From: Nostoc sp. CHAB 5844
GTDB lineage: Bacteria > Cyanobacteriota > Cyanobacteriia > Cyanobacteriales > Nostocaceae
DNA length: 64,000 bases
Direction of reading: 5' to 3'
Assembly: GCF_020829595.1 (NCBI RefSeq)
Contig: NZ_JAIVFW010000041.1
Span: 1 to 64,000, forward strand
Below, piece by piece: positions 54,594-63,581 of the stretch (position 1 is the first letter of the stretch; each line of letters opens with the position of its first letter). The notes beneath the pieces are model-generated. The model was not told where the DNA came from and made no database searches. It saw only the letters and a program-made list of their open reading frames with translations. The translations under genes were made by a program, and so were the position numbers.

Positions 54594-55643
54594 TTATATG
54601 AAAGTTGAAATCAGTTCAGTTGTTTGAATGATGTGCATTCCTGCTTCAGTAAATCTCATAAAGGCTGCATCTGCTTGTTCGGTATAGTCTACAACACCTG
54701 GAACTACAACCGGGGAAGTGGAATCTTCTAGTAGATAAACTTTTTTGGCAAGGGTAGCATCTACCTGTTTAATTTCTGTTAATAAATCGTCAATTGTCCA
54801 AGCAACACAATGGCTTTTTGCTTGTCCGCCAATAATTACAGCATCAAATTCTAAAAGTTGCTTGATGAGTTTGATATTTTTCTGGGCGAGGGGACTTTTG
54901 TCAAAGCCAATCAAAACTTCTGGACGTAATATTGAATAATTTTCTGTTAAAGCATTCTCACCTTTGAGTTCAAATTGTGTCTGACTTTGACGCGTAATAC
55001 AGTGGAAAAATATTGCTTCTTCCACAGAGGAAACTAAAGCATGACCAATTCCACCCAACATAGAATGGTAAGGCCAAATAATCAACGGATATTTCCCATC
55101 TTGACTTAGTTGTTTAATGTAGTGGTAAGCTTGTTTTTCTAGTAATTCATAGCCGCCATTCGTAATACTATTGGCAACTGCGGGGTTCACTTTCCAAATC
55201 CCTTTTTCAATATCTGCTGGAGTAATGTTAGTGGCTGCTGGTGTAGGGTGTTCGCCGTCAGAATTCACCCAAAAAATCGGGTGAAAAATTTGCATTGCTG
55301 TATGAGTGTCTAGCGTCGGAATAATTGTTGTAATTGTTCCTAAGTTGCGATAGATAAATTCACACAAACTTCGATTATCATCTACTGCACCAGTTCCAGA
55401 TTTTCCGCCCACAAATAATTCAAATCCAGGAATACAAAAGGTATTTTGGACATCAATTAAAAGTAGACAAATGCGAGTTTTATCTGATGCTGATGGTTGA
55501 ATATTGTGTTGTTTTGCCCATGTTTCGGCTGCTGCTGCACATTCTTGGTATGGTACGCGCCAGACTTCGCCAACTTTATCGGGGTTGAAGTGTGGGGGAA
55601 TAGGGATTTGGTTTGTTGTTAGATTATTCATATATAAGCTCAT
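54594..55643 (-). CDS. isochorismatase-like cysteine hydrolase
   Basis: A 349-residue protein with the isochorismatase/nicotinamidase fold: the catalytic Asp in CLLLIDVQNTFCIPG (~60), TLDTHTAMQIFHP with metal-ligand-type residues (~108), and the nucleophile Cys in GGQAKSHCVAWT (~280). It is much longer than the usual ~200 residues because of an N-terminal extension and an inserted region (~135-240). A nicotinamidase role is possible but not proven. A second ATG at 55631 is equally likely as start. Confidence 0.78.
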   Translation of the reverse strand: MSLYMNNLTTNQIPIPPHFNPDKVGEVWRVPYQECAAAAETWAKQHNIQPSASDKTRICLLLIDVQNTFCIPGFELFVGGKSGTGAVDDNRSLCEFIYRNLGTITTIIPTLDTHTAMQIFHPIFWVNSDGEHPTPAATNITPADIEKGIWKVNPAVANSITNGGYELLEKQAYHYIKQLSQDGKYPLIIWPYHSMLGGIGHALVSSVEEAIFFHCITRQSQTQFELKGENALTENYSILRPEVLIGFDKSPLAQKNIKLIKQLLEFDAVIIGGQAKSHCVAWTIDDLLTEIKQVDATLAKKVYLLEDSTSPVVVPGVVDYTEQADAAFMRFTEAGMHIIQTTELISTFI

Positions 55644-55770
55644 AAAACCATCGGCGTTACTGATGGTATTGATAACATAGAGACTTGGCGATCGCTCCTT
55701 AAAATTAAGAAACTTTAACTTTTAGAGATTTAGAATCCTGGGATGTAAATAATAATCAAATAAGAGTCCT

Positions 55771-55800
55771 ATATCATGTCCGGCTGATTAGTTATAAATG
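55771..55800. repeat. solo end of the ATATCATGTCCGG element
   Basis: ATATCATGTCCGGCTGATTA then GTTATAAATG matches the left end of the 9037-9166 element at 26 of about 29 positions. No matching right end was found within the gap. Confidence 0.55.
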
Positions 55801-55993
55801 CCACATCTGTGCAATTTGGTATTATGGCTAATCCTGAATGTTTCAAGAGTTGACGTAAAAATAAATTTTTGAGACTTGTATTAGAGTTGAAGCGATCGCT
55901 TCGGTAAAATCCTAAATAAAAAACCACAGATGAACAACACTATCACTTTTCATCTGTGGGTTAATTTCTGCAAAACTTCTGCTTTATCAAACA

Positions 55994-56207
55994 GAATACA
56001 TTCGTCAGGAGTCAGAATTCAGAATTGAATTCTGTGCGAATGGCGAATGAATAAACGGGTTTAAGACCCCCGCTAAATTTTTAATTTAGCGGTCTACAAT
56101 TAGTGGCGGGTCTGAATCCCCCACGCTCTTGTTCTGAACGGCAGTTGCTTTATGCCGGGGAACCCGTCCACCGCACTGCCTCCTCCTGAATTCTGACGAA
56201 TGTATTC
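55994..56207. mobile_element. MITE-like element abutting the shc stop
   Basis: GAATACATTCGTCAG (55994) is the exact reverse complement of CTGACGAATGTATTC (56193-56207), with GAATTCAG-type repeats just inside both ends. Inside are a CCGCTAAAT...ATTTAGCGG hairpin (56070-56092) and a diverged copy of the GGGCGGGTTTCCC repeat (56152-56182, minus). The element ends 4 bp before the shc stop codon. It fills most of the 55644-56211 gap; no gene is seen in the rest. Confidence 0.6.
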
Positions 56208-56211
56208 TTCT

Positions 56212-58119
56212 TCAATTAATGGTTTGATATCGCCCTAAAGCAATTAACGGGAAATACTGCTGATACATATGATATTTGAGATAAAAATGACAAGGGAAGC
56301 CAGTACCAGTAAAGTCGGCTTCAAACCAAGTACCATCTGGTTTTTGCGTTGATACTAAGTAATCAATACCCCGTTCAATTACTGCCATAGAGAATTTACC
56401 AGTCGCTTCACCTGCGGCGATTAGTCCAATTAAAGCCCAAGCAGTTTGAGATGCAGTGCTGCGTCCTTGTCCTTTGAGGCTGGGATCGTTGTAAGTGCGG
56501 CAAGTTTCGCCCCAACCGCCATCAGAATTTTGACATCCGACTAACCAAGCCGCGCCTTGTTCTATTTGCTGTTGATACTTTTGCGGGTTAATTAAAGCTA
56601 AAGCTGAGAGAACGCCGCTAGTACCGTAGATGTAATTTACGCCCCAACGCCCAAACCAACAACCTTCTGGTTCTTGTTCCGCCAAGAGATAACTAAGGGC
56701 GCGTTCTAGGTTGCGAGAATCAATGGACAAGTTACAAGCACCCAGCATTTCTATAACTCTGGCGGTGACATCAGCCGTGTTGGGGTCAATCATGGCTTTT
56801 AAGTCGCCGTAGGGTATAGCGTTGAGCCATTCTTGATCATTATTCAAATCAAAAGCCGCCCAACCACCAGCTTGACATTGCATAGATGCCACCCAGTTTA
56901 AAGCACGAGCGATCGCAGCTTGTTTTAAACTTTCATGAGGAAGTTTGGCAAGGTGTAAGGCCATAATAACCACCGCCGTATCATCCACATCGGGATAAAA
57001 GCGATTGTCAAATTCAAACGCCCAAGCACCTGGCTTTCCTTGGTGATTTTTCACCGCCCAATCACCATAATCGAGAATTTGCTTTTGCAGTAACCATTCT
57101 CCGGCTTGCACAATTGCCGGATGATCAGGTGCAACACCAGAATCTATCAACGCCCGAATTACCCACGCTGTATCCCAAACAGGTGAAATACAAGGTTGAA
57201 CGCAGTAGTTATCCTCGGTTTCAATAACAAAGTTATCAATTGCCTGAAAACCGCGTTCCACAATGGGGTCAGCTTGGTCATAACCTAAACATCGCAAAGC
57301 CAGCATAGAATTGAGCATGGCGGGGATAATGCCACCCCAGTCGCCTGTAGCTTCTTGCCGTTCTAAAATCCATTTTTCGGCGGCTTTAATACCTTCTTCG
57401 CGGAAAGGAACTAAATTCAGGCTTTCTGCTAATTTAAAACCTTGATCTAAGGTGAGGAATAAATCAGTCCAATCACCTTGGCGGAGTAATTCATACTGAA
57501 CTTGATCAACACCTTCAGCGTATAACTCATCTAGAGTAATAGTTGGATCAACCAAGAAAACAGGTTTACTGTCGCAGACAATTAACAGCGGTACAGTGCT
57601 AGAACGCGCCCAGCTAGACATTTCGTAAATATTGACGGGGAAAGCTGGCGGTAAAAGCATTATCCAAGGCGGTAGAGAGGGGATACCGCGCCAGTCATAG
57701 CAGCCAATCAAGGCTAAGTGTAACTTGGTAAAGATGCGAGTTTTGCTGATCCCACCTCGTTGGAGAATAAAGTCTCGCGCCCTGATCATCGCAGGGTCGG
57801 TTGCGGGTACACCCAACAACCGCAGCGCCATGTATGCTTCTACAGAAGTGCTAAGTTCGCCACCATCATCATAAAATAGTTCCCAACCGCCATGCTGCCG
57901 TTGCTGAGAACGCAAGTAGGTTTCAACTTTATGTAATGGTCGAGTTTTATCTGTTCCCCAAATTTTATGCAGCAGAACAACCTCAGCAGTGATGGTGACG
58001 TTAGATTCTAATTCCGCCCACCAGAAACCTGCGGGATACTGCATCGAAAGCAGGTATTTTTGGCTAGATGCGATCGCATCTGCGACTTGATTGACTTGTA
58101 CCCTGTCTTGTGTTTGCAT
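56212..58119 (-). CDS. shc: squalene-hopene cyclase
   Basis: A 635-residue class II triterpene cyclase. The protonating motif D377-V-D-D-T is present, and several QW repeats are visible (GGWELF near 77, GDWGGI, GGWAAF, GCWFGRWG, GGWGETC, DGTWFE). It folds squalene into hopene/hopanol, giving hopanoid lipids that stiffen thylakoid and outer membranes. ATG 58119 is chosen over an adjacent TTG. The gene is divergent from hpnB, 200 bp away, and the gap is filled with GAAGTATGAAGT-type repeats. It is the first enzyme of the hopanoid branch. Confidence 0.96.
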   Translation of the reverse strand: MQTQDRVQVNQVADAIASSQKYLLSMQYPAGFWWAELESNVTITAEVVLLHKIWGTDKTRPLHKVETYLRSQQRQHGGWELFYDDGGELSTSVEAYMALRLLGVPATDPAMIRARDFILQRGGISKTRIFTKLHLALIGCYDWRGIPSLPPWIMLLPPAFPVNIYEMSSWARSSTVPLLIVCDSKPVFLVDPTITLDELYAEGVDQVQYELLRQGDWTDLFLTLDQGFKLAESLNLVPFREEGIKAAEKWILERQEATGDWGGIIPAMLNSMLALRCLGYDQADPIVERGFQAIDNFVIETEDNYCVQPCISPVWDTAWVIRALIDSGVAPDHPAIVQAGEWLLQKQILDYGDWAVKNHQGKPGAWAFEFDNRFYPDVDDTAVVIMALHLAKLPHESLKQAAIARALNWVASMQCQAGGWAAFDLNNDQEWLNAIPYGDLKAMIDPNTADVTARVIEMLGACNLSIDSRNLERALSYLLAEQEPEGCWFGRWGVNYIYGTSGVLSALALINPQKYQQQIEQGAAWLVGCQNSDGGWGETCRTYNDPSLKGQGRSTASQTAWALIGLIAAGEATGKFSMAVIERGIDYLVSTQKPDGTWFEADFTGTGFPCHFYLKYHMYQQYFPLIALGRYQTIN

Positions 58120-58127
58120 CAACTGAA

Positions 58128-58253
58128 GTAGGAAGTATGAAGTGTGAAGTCTGAAAGAAAGATACCACGCCAGGAAGTCTGAAGTCTGAATGAAAGATAC
58201 TACGCTAGAAAGTATGAAGTCTGAAGTAGGAAGTTTGAAAGAAAGATACTACG
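58128..58253. repeat. tandem GAAGTCTGAAG/GAAAGATAC repeats
   Basis: Heptamers GAAGTAT/GAAGTCT are combined into ~42-bp units, each ending GAAAGATACTACG (three copies with small changes). This compound STRR occupies the divergent shc/hpnB promoter region. Confidence 0.75.
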
Positions 58254-58319
58254 GATAGTTTTTATGATTTGTGAAAGGTATAAAATACCAAGGTTTCATC
58301 CTTCATCCATTCTTTGGTT

Positions 58320-59492
58320 ATGGTGGCAATTGTACTGGGGTTGATGGTCTTATCCTTAATCATTTGGTTAGGATTATTGAGTTTGCGAGGGCAGTTTTGG
58401 CGATTAGACCAAAAATTAGAGGTGACGGAAACACAGCTACAATCGTTACCTAGTGTATGTGCGGTGATTCCGGCGCGTAACGAAGCTGATGTTTTGCCTA
58501 TCAGTTTGCGATCGCTTCTACAGCAAGATTATGATGGTACTTTTAATGTATTTTTAGTAGACGATCGCAGCACTGATGGTACAGCCGCCTGTGCCGAAGG
58601 AGTCGCTCACGCTGTAGACAAACCCCAGCAATTGCATATTATCTCCGGTGAAGCATTACCTTCTGGTTGGTCTGGTAAACTTTGGGCAGTGCAGCAAGGC
58701 ATTAAATATGTGGAGACGTTAGATGTAACGTCTCCACCTGACTATTATTTGCTTACCGATGCAGATATTGAACACGATGTCAACAATCTGCGGCGACTTA
58801 TCGCCAAAGCTGAACAAGAAAATTTAGATATGGTTTCAGTGATGGTGCGACTGCGATGTGAAACCTTTTGGGAAAAATTTCTCATTCCCGCCTTCGTCTT
58901 CTTCTTTCAAAAACTCTATCCTTTTCGCTGGGTGAATAATCCTAAAAATCCGACTGCGGCGACGGCTGGTGGCTGCATCCTAATTCGCAGATCAGCTTTA
59001 GAACGAATTGGCGGTATTGCAACCATTCGCCAAGCTTTAATTGATGATTGCGCTTTGGCTAATGCTGTGAAATCAACTCAAGGACGCATTTGGTTAGGAT
59101 TAAGTACTTTAACTCGCAGTTTGCGTCCTTACAATTCTCTAGAAACTATTTGGGAGATGGTAGCGCGGACTGCTTATACTCAATTAAATTATTCACCCCT
59201 ATTGTTAGTGGCAACTGTAGTAGCAATGACCTTGATTTACCTAATTCCACCTTTGGGTGTGATTATCTGTGCAGTTTTGGGTAATTGGATAATTGCACTC
59301 ACAGGTATATCTGCATGGTTATTGATGGCGTTAGCTTACTTTCCCACCATTCGCTTTTATCAATGCTCACCTTTGTTAGCTTTTAGTTTACCTGCGATCG
59401 CTTTTCTCTACACTTTAATGACTATCGACTCAGCTATTCGTCATTGGCAAGGACGCGGTGGTGCGTGGAAAGGACGAGTTTATCCTGGATAA
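58320..59492 (+). CDS. hpnB: HpnB-type hopanoid-associated glycosyltransferase
   Basis: A 390-residue family-2 glycosyltransferase. An N-terminal helix (1-20) is followed by the nucleotide-sugar domain CAVIPARNEADVLP, FLVDDRSTDGT, LTDADIEH (DxD) and RQALIDDCALA. Three or four C-terminal membrane helices follow (~285-370). Its relation to HpnB and position beside shc point to sugar addition to hopanoids. ATG 58320 is preferred to a TTG at 58314. A perfect 12-bp-stem hairpin (58710-58737) encodes residues ~131-139 in an apparent surface loop. Confidence 0.88.
   Translation: MVAIVLGLMVLSLIIWLGLLSLRGQFWRLDQKLEVTETQLQSLPSVCAVIPARNEADVLPISLRSLLQQDYDGTFNVFLVDDRSTDGTAACAEGVAHAVDKPQQLHIISGEALPSGWSGKLWAVQQGIKYVETLDVTSPPDYYLLTDADIEHDVNNLRRLIAKAEQENLDMVSVMVRLRCETFWEKFLIPAFVFFFQKLYPFRWVNNPKNPTAATAGGCILIRRSALERIGGIATIRQALIDDCALANAVKSTQGRIWLGLSTLTRSLRPYNSLETIWEMVARTAYTQLNYSPLLLVATVVAMTLIYLIPPLGVIICAVLGNWIIALTGISAWLLMALAYFPTIRFYQCSPLLAFSLPAIAFLYTLMTIDSAIRHWQGRGGAWKGRVYPG
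58710..58737 (+). repeat. GTGGAGACGTTA hairpin within hpnB
   Basis: GTGGAGACGTTA and TAACGTCTCCAC form a perfect 12-bp stem with loop GATG. The sequence is a close match to the intergenic GTAGAGACG...CGTCTCTAC hairpins. It reads in-frame as VETLDVTSP. Confidence 0.75.
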
Positions 59493-59495
59493 TAT

Positions 59496-59530
59496 CAATT
59501 CGTAATTCGTAATTCGTAATTCGTAATTAT
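59496..59530. repeat. short tandem repeats (AATTCGT)
   Basis: CAATTCGTAATTCGTAATTC and one more unit: AATTCGT repeated four to five times directly after hpnB. Confidence 0.8.
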
Positions 59531-59579
59531 CTGGAAACACGCTCAAATAATTCTTGATATTGAGCGCCAAATAACTGTG

Positions 59580-59681
59580 ATACCAATTTCCTTTAAAGAT
59601 GAAACGAATTTTTTTGTAGAGACGTTGCATTGCAACGTCTCTACAGATTTTATGTGCATCAAATTTTTCGTGAATTGGTAT
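59580..59681. mobile_element. MITE-like element with ATACCAATT ends and nested hairpin
   Basis: ATACCAATT (59580) and AATTGGTAT (59673-59681) are inverted, with GATGAAAC/GTGCATC-like partial inversion inside. The centre is the palindrome TGTAGAGACGTTGCA...TGCAACGTCTCTACA (59615-59645). The ends match those of 28671-28804. Confidence 0.6.
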
Positions 59682-59780
59682 GACCGACAGATTGTGCTTA
59701 CATCATAGCAAGAGCGATCGCTAACTTTAAAACTGTCAAAAATTATCTCACCAGACTTTGTTGGGTTTCTCTGTCGCTAC

Positions 59781-59920
59781 TATAGCGGTTCTCACTTCAA
59801 TGCAATATAGTCGTCACCTCACCCTGTATTTGCTAACGCAAACACTCCCCTCTCCTTACCAAGGAGAGGGGTTGGGGGTGAGGTGAAAAAATCTATTTCA
59901 TGCAAACGAGAACTGCTATA
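59781..59920. mobile_element. MITE-like element with TATAGCGGTTCTC ends
   Basis: The left end TATAGCGGTTCTCACTTCAA (then TGCAATATAG) matches the reverse complement of the right end, TATAGCAGTTCTCGTTTGCA (then TGAAATAG). The core CTCCCCTCTCCTTACCAAGG with AGAGGGGTTGGGGGTGAG is itself palindromic. It is 140 bp and non-coding. With the neighbouring element it fills the 59493-59935 gap. Confidence 0.65.
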
Positions 59921-59935
59921 TTCTTTGAGAGTTAA

Positions 59936-62900
59936 TTACGAATTAATTGTTATCGCTTGTGCTGATTGACCAGATGCGTAAATTTCCCACATTGTACGAT
60001 ATGCTTGCTCTAAATTGCGGACATATAATGGCGTATCAAATAGTGGATATGTGGTGCGATTTTGGGCTAATTTTTGTTTTATTTGTTGTAATTTTTCAGG
60101 ATGATTTGCTAAATCTATTGCTAACTGTTCATAGGTTTCTAAACTGTTAGTGACCAAATCAGGTAAACCAATTGCTGTCAATAAACTAGCAGCTACCCGC
60201 GAAGCAAAAGTTTCGCCAGAACAAGTAATTACTGGCACTCCAGCCCATAAGGCATCACAAGTGCCTGTGTGAGCATTGTAATATAAAGTATCCAGAAATA
60301 AATCTGCTAATTGATGTCTGGCTAAATGTTCGGCTTTAGGTTCGTGTTGAGCGAAAATTAAGCGATCGCCATTTATTCCTCTTGCTTGGGCTTCTCGACG
60401 CAAGTTAGCTTCGTTAATAGGAGATCTAGCAATTAACCACAAAACACTTTCTGGTATAGTTGCTAAAACTCTCATCCAGACATCAAAGATTGTTGGTTCG
60501 ATTTTGTAGTGATTATTAAAGCAGCAAAACACAAAACTTGAATCAGGTAAATTATATTGCGATCGCGTCACAGGATAGGAAGAAATTACCTGTTGATTAT
60601 CGGTGAAGAAATAACTGTGAGGTAATCTCACTATATTTTCGTTAAAACCATCAGCAAATTCCGGCGGTGTCACTATTGAATCACCAATTAGATAATCAAC
60701 AAAATCTGCACCGATTGTACCGGGAGTTCCCATTAAATGGACTTGAATTGGTGCAGGCTTTAAAGCTAAAACTGAAGTCCGAGTACCAGCAGTGTGACCA
60801 TTTAAATCAATTAAAATGTGGATTTGGTCATCATAGATTAACTGTGCAGTTTCTTCTATAGATAGACTAGCAACATCTTTAAAATGTTCGCAAGTATTAG
60901 CAATATAACGGCGATATTCGCTATTATCATCTGTTCCAGTAGAGTAAGCAAAAATTTCAAAATTCTCGCGGTTATGCTCTCGAAAAATACCAGTAATTAA
61001 ATGACTCATCGCATGAGCGCGAAAATCACTGGATAAATAGCCAATGCGTAGTCTACTATTCAAAGAACGGGAATGTTGAAAATTTAAAGTTTGCCGTAAT
61101 TGTTCCCATTGTTGAGCGATCGCATTTCCATGCGTCTTAGCTATTTGCAATAATAATTTTCTATCCCAAGGCTTATTTAATGAATTGAACGGATCAAGTG
61201 TTGTTTGTTTACCATCTGCTAATTCTTGAATAGTCTGTTCCCATATCTTCGTTAAATCAGACTGACGCGATCGCCAATCGCAAGTCATTTCTTTGAGATA
61301 AAATAAGTGAGTAAATGCCTCAGCCGAACCTGGCTGCATTTCTAAAATGCGTTCAAATATGCGCTTGGGTTCGTTAACTTCGCCTTTGTTAAACATCGCT
61401 AACATTGTTAGCACTACTCCAAGACGGTTGAGGGCTTTAATATAATTTGGTTTATATTGAATCGCCGAACGAAAACAAGCGATCGCACCTTCTAAATTAT
61501 TTTGTGCTTCTAATACAATCCCTAAATTTAAATAAGCTTCGGCATACTCTGGATTTATCTGCAAAGCTTCCCGAAATTTTGTGGCAGCTTCAGGTAATTT
61601 ACTCTGCATTTGCCAAACTAAACCTAAATTGTTATGAGCAAAAGCATAGTCAGGTTTACATCTAATTGCCGCAGAGAAACATTTAATTGCTTCATCTAAA
61701 TCTTTTGCTCCTACCCGTAAAATGCCTAAGTTATTATGTGCTTGAGCATGATGAGGATTAATTTCTAATACTTTTTTGTAAGCTAAAATAGCTTCATCAG
61801 TTTGTCCCTGACGTTCCTTAATTATGCCTAATTGATGCCAAGCCGGAGCATAATGAGGATGTTGCGAAATTAATTTTTCGTATTGCGCGATCGCTTCTTT
61901 GATTTCTCCTTGTTTCTGCAACGCAAATGCTTGTTCGTACAAATGATCAGCCGACGACCAAATCAACTCTGGTTGAGATATATCTGGATAGTAAGGAATA
62001 TAATTTTTTTGTTGATCTTCAGTTAATTTGATTGCAGGTGATTGCACACTTTGTTTAACTAAAGGCGAAAGGGGATCTAAAGTAATCAACTGCTGAATTT
62101 CATCTGAGAGAAACCCCATAACTTGGGGACGGTTAACTCCTGATAATATCTGCACGTCAAAAATTTCAGTGACTTCGCCTTCTAAACGCAACCAGTGAAC
62201 CATTGCACCAGTTTTAATATCAATTACCATCAACCCGCATTCAGTTTCGGCATTGTTGTTGACTAGCTGTACATGATGATGACTAGATTTAGATAAACCA
62301 ACGATCGCATAATCTCCGACAAACGCCAACCCCCGCAGCCAACCAGAACACAAAGTAACTGCTTGAAATTTTCCACTATATATATTGATATAACCGAATT
62401 CTCTTGTCCCAGCATTCAACAACCACAACTTATCTTGGTAAAATCGCGGCGAATGCGGCATAGATAAACCTGTAGCCACAACTTCATCAGACTGAATATC
62501 TACGACACAACCGTTATTTTGCCATGTCTGCTGCCAACTATGCACCATATCAGATTGACTGTAAGCTGTCACATAGCGGGGTTTCCCGTTTACCATCGCT
62601 AAACCATTCAACTGACAGCGATTTTCATTCACCAAATGCGAGATAAACTTAGGCTTCCATAATGGAGTGCAACTATAGCGATCGTTTACCGTTGCCACAC
62701 AGTTTAACAAACTACTGACAAACACAATGCGGTTATTTTCACTCTCTACCGCCAAATCCTGAATTCCTAAATCCCCAGTTGTATAGCCAATACGCGGGAT
62801 ATAAAGCTTGTCATAGCCATCATAAACTTGTCCTGGTGTGAGTGCATTATCTAACTGCCAAATTTGCGCTTTAGTACCCAGATAAATCCTTTCATCAGTA

Positions 62901-63103
62901 ATATATAAACCCGCAGCTTGCTCAAACACCCGTTCAAATCCCGAAATTTGCCCTTGGTGGTTCACACCCAACAACATCAACCGCGAACTTTGAGGCGTAG
63001 TGATAGCCAGACTAATCTGTTGAGATTGTAACCAATTAACGAAATCAGGGGAAGCAGAAATTGAAAGAGCGATCGGGCGTTTTAGTGCGGGTGTGACAAT
63101 CAT
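59936..63103 (-). CDS. TIGR03032 - TPR - SPINDLY-type glycosyltransferase fusion
   Basis: A 1055-residue protein with three parts. Residues ~1-345 look like a TIGR03032 beta-propeller-like domain (WLQSQQISLAITT; LNGLAMVNGKPRYVTAYS; GTREFGYINIYSGK; CSGWLRGLAFVGDYAIVGLS). Residues ~385-590 carry six TPR units (YAPAWHQLGIIKERQGQTDE and so on). Residues ~690-1045 are a family-41 glycosyltransferase of the SPINDLY/OGT type (RIGYLSSDFRAHAMSHL; ILIDLNGHTAG; PAPIQVHLMGTPGTIGADFVDY; DTLYYNAHTGTCDALWAGVP). It probably adds a sugar to proteins. Fusion of the first part in front of an OGT-like enzyme is unusual to me. Confidence 0.85.
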   Translation of the reverse strand: MIVTPALKRPIALSISASPDFVNWLQSQQISLAITTPQSSRLMLLGVNHQGQISGFERVFEQAAGLYITDERIYLGTKAQIWQLDNALTPGQVYDGYDKLYIPRIGYTTGDLGIQDLAVESENNRIVFVSSLLNCVATVNDRYSCTPLWKPKFISHLVNENRCQLNGLAMVNGKPRYVTAYSQSDMVHSWQQTWQNNGCVVDIQSDEVVATGLSMPHSPRFYQDKLWLLNAGTREFGYINIYSGKFQAVTLCSGWLRGLAFVGDYAIVGLSKSSHHHVQLVNNNAETECGLMVIDIKTGAMVHWLRLEGEVTEIFDVQILSGVNRPQVMGFLSDEIQQLITLDPLSPLVKQSVQSPAIKLTEDQQKNYIPYYPDISQPELIWSSADHLYEQAFALQKQGEIKEAIAQYEKLISQHPHYAPAWHQLGIIKERQGQTDEAILAYKKVLEINPHHAQAHNNLGILRVGAKDLDEAIKCFSAAIRCKPDYAFAHNNLGLVWQMQSKLPEAATKFREALQINPEYAEAYLNLGIVLEAQNNLEGAIACFRSAIQYKPNYIKALNRLGVVLTMLAMFNKGEVNEPKRIFERILEMQPGSAEAFTHLFYLKEMTCDWRSRQSDLTKIWEQTIQELADGKQTTLDPFNSLNKPWDRKLLLQIAKTHGNAIAQQWEQLRQTLNFQHSRSLNSRLRIGYLSSDFRAHAMSHLITGIFREHNRENFEIFAYSTGTDDNSEYRRYIANTCEHFKDVASLSIEETAQLIYDDQIHILIDLNGHTAGTRTSVLALKPAPIQVHLMGTPGTIGADFVDYLIGDSIVTPPEFADGFNENIVRLPHSYFFTDNQQVISSYPVTRSQYNLPDSSFVFCCFNNHYKIEPTIFDVWMRVLATIPESVLWLIARSPINEANLRREAQARGINGDRLIFAQHEPKAEHLARHQLADLFLDTLYYNAHTGTCDALWAGVPVITCSGETFASRVAASLLTAIGLPDLVTNSLETYEQLAIDLANHPEKLQQIKQKLAQNRTTYPLFDTPLYVRNLEQAYRTMWEIYASGQSAQAITINS

Positions 63104-63129
63104 ATTTTTAGTTTGGGGGAAGGTGGATT

Positions 63130-63300
63130 TAGATCCCCAACTTCTTCAAGGATGCTGTTGACGAATCCCTCATTACCCACAAATTGGCTTGTAGAGACGT
63201 AGCATTGCTACGTCTCTACTTGTGAAATAACGAAAAATCGTTCAATGAGGGGTAATAACCCTGATTTGCCAGCTTTATCCTTTAAGAAGTCGAGGATCTG
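63130..63300. mobile_element. inverted-repeat element with AGATCCCC..CTTCTT ends
   Basis: AGATCCCCAACTTCTTCAAG (63131) and, inverted, TTAAGAAGTCGAGGATCT (63280-63298) flank a 170-bp segment. Nested inside are ATTACCC/GGGTAAT-type arms and the GTAGAGACGTAGCA...TGCTACGTCTCTAC hairpin (63191-63219). The end sequence is that of the hairpins at 714 and 3384. Confidence 0.55.
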
Positions 63301-63335
63301 GACAGCAGAGAACAGTTGAGGACTTGATTTGTGTA

Positions 63336-63473
63336 ATATCAAGTTCGGATAATTAGTTATCATTGCAGTCCTGACGTTACCCCTCCCCAACCCTCCCCTT
63401 GCTAAGGGGAGGGTGCGCGTAGCGCGGGTGGGGTGTTTCAGGATTTATAAGTGATTAAGCGGACTTGATATAT
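63336..63473. mobile_element. second member of the ATATCA(T/A)GT(C/T)CGG element family
   Basis: The left end ATATCAAGTTCGGATAATTA and the reverse complement of the right end, ATATCAAGTCCGCTTAATCA, agree at about 15 of 20 positions. The core is CCCTCCCCTTGCTAAGGGGA-type palindromic DNA. It resembles the 9037-9166 element in its ends but not in its core. Confidence 0.6.
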
Positions 63474-63581
63474 AGCCTGACGTTACCCCTCCCCAACCCT
63501 CCCCTTGCTAAGGGGAGGGTGCGCGTAGCGCGGGTGGGGTGTTTCGGGATTTATAAGTGATTAAGCGGACTTGATATATAG
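63370..63581. repeat. 106-bp direct tandem duplication
   Basis: 63370-63475 and 63476-63581 are identical apart from one base (TTTCAGGAT versus TTTCGGGAT). Each copy contains CCTGACGTTACCCCTCCCC, an inverted CCTCCCCTTGCTAAGGGGAGG and the element's right end. Only the first copy has the left end upstream. Confidence 0.9.
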
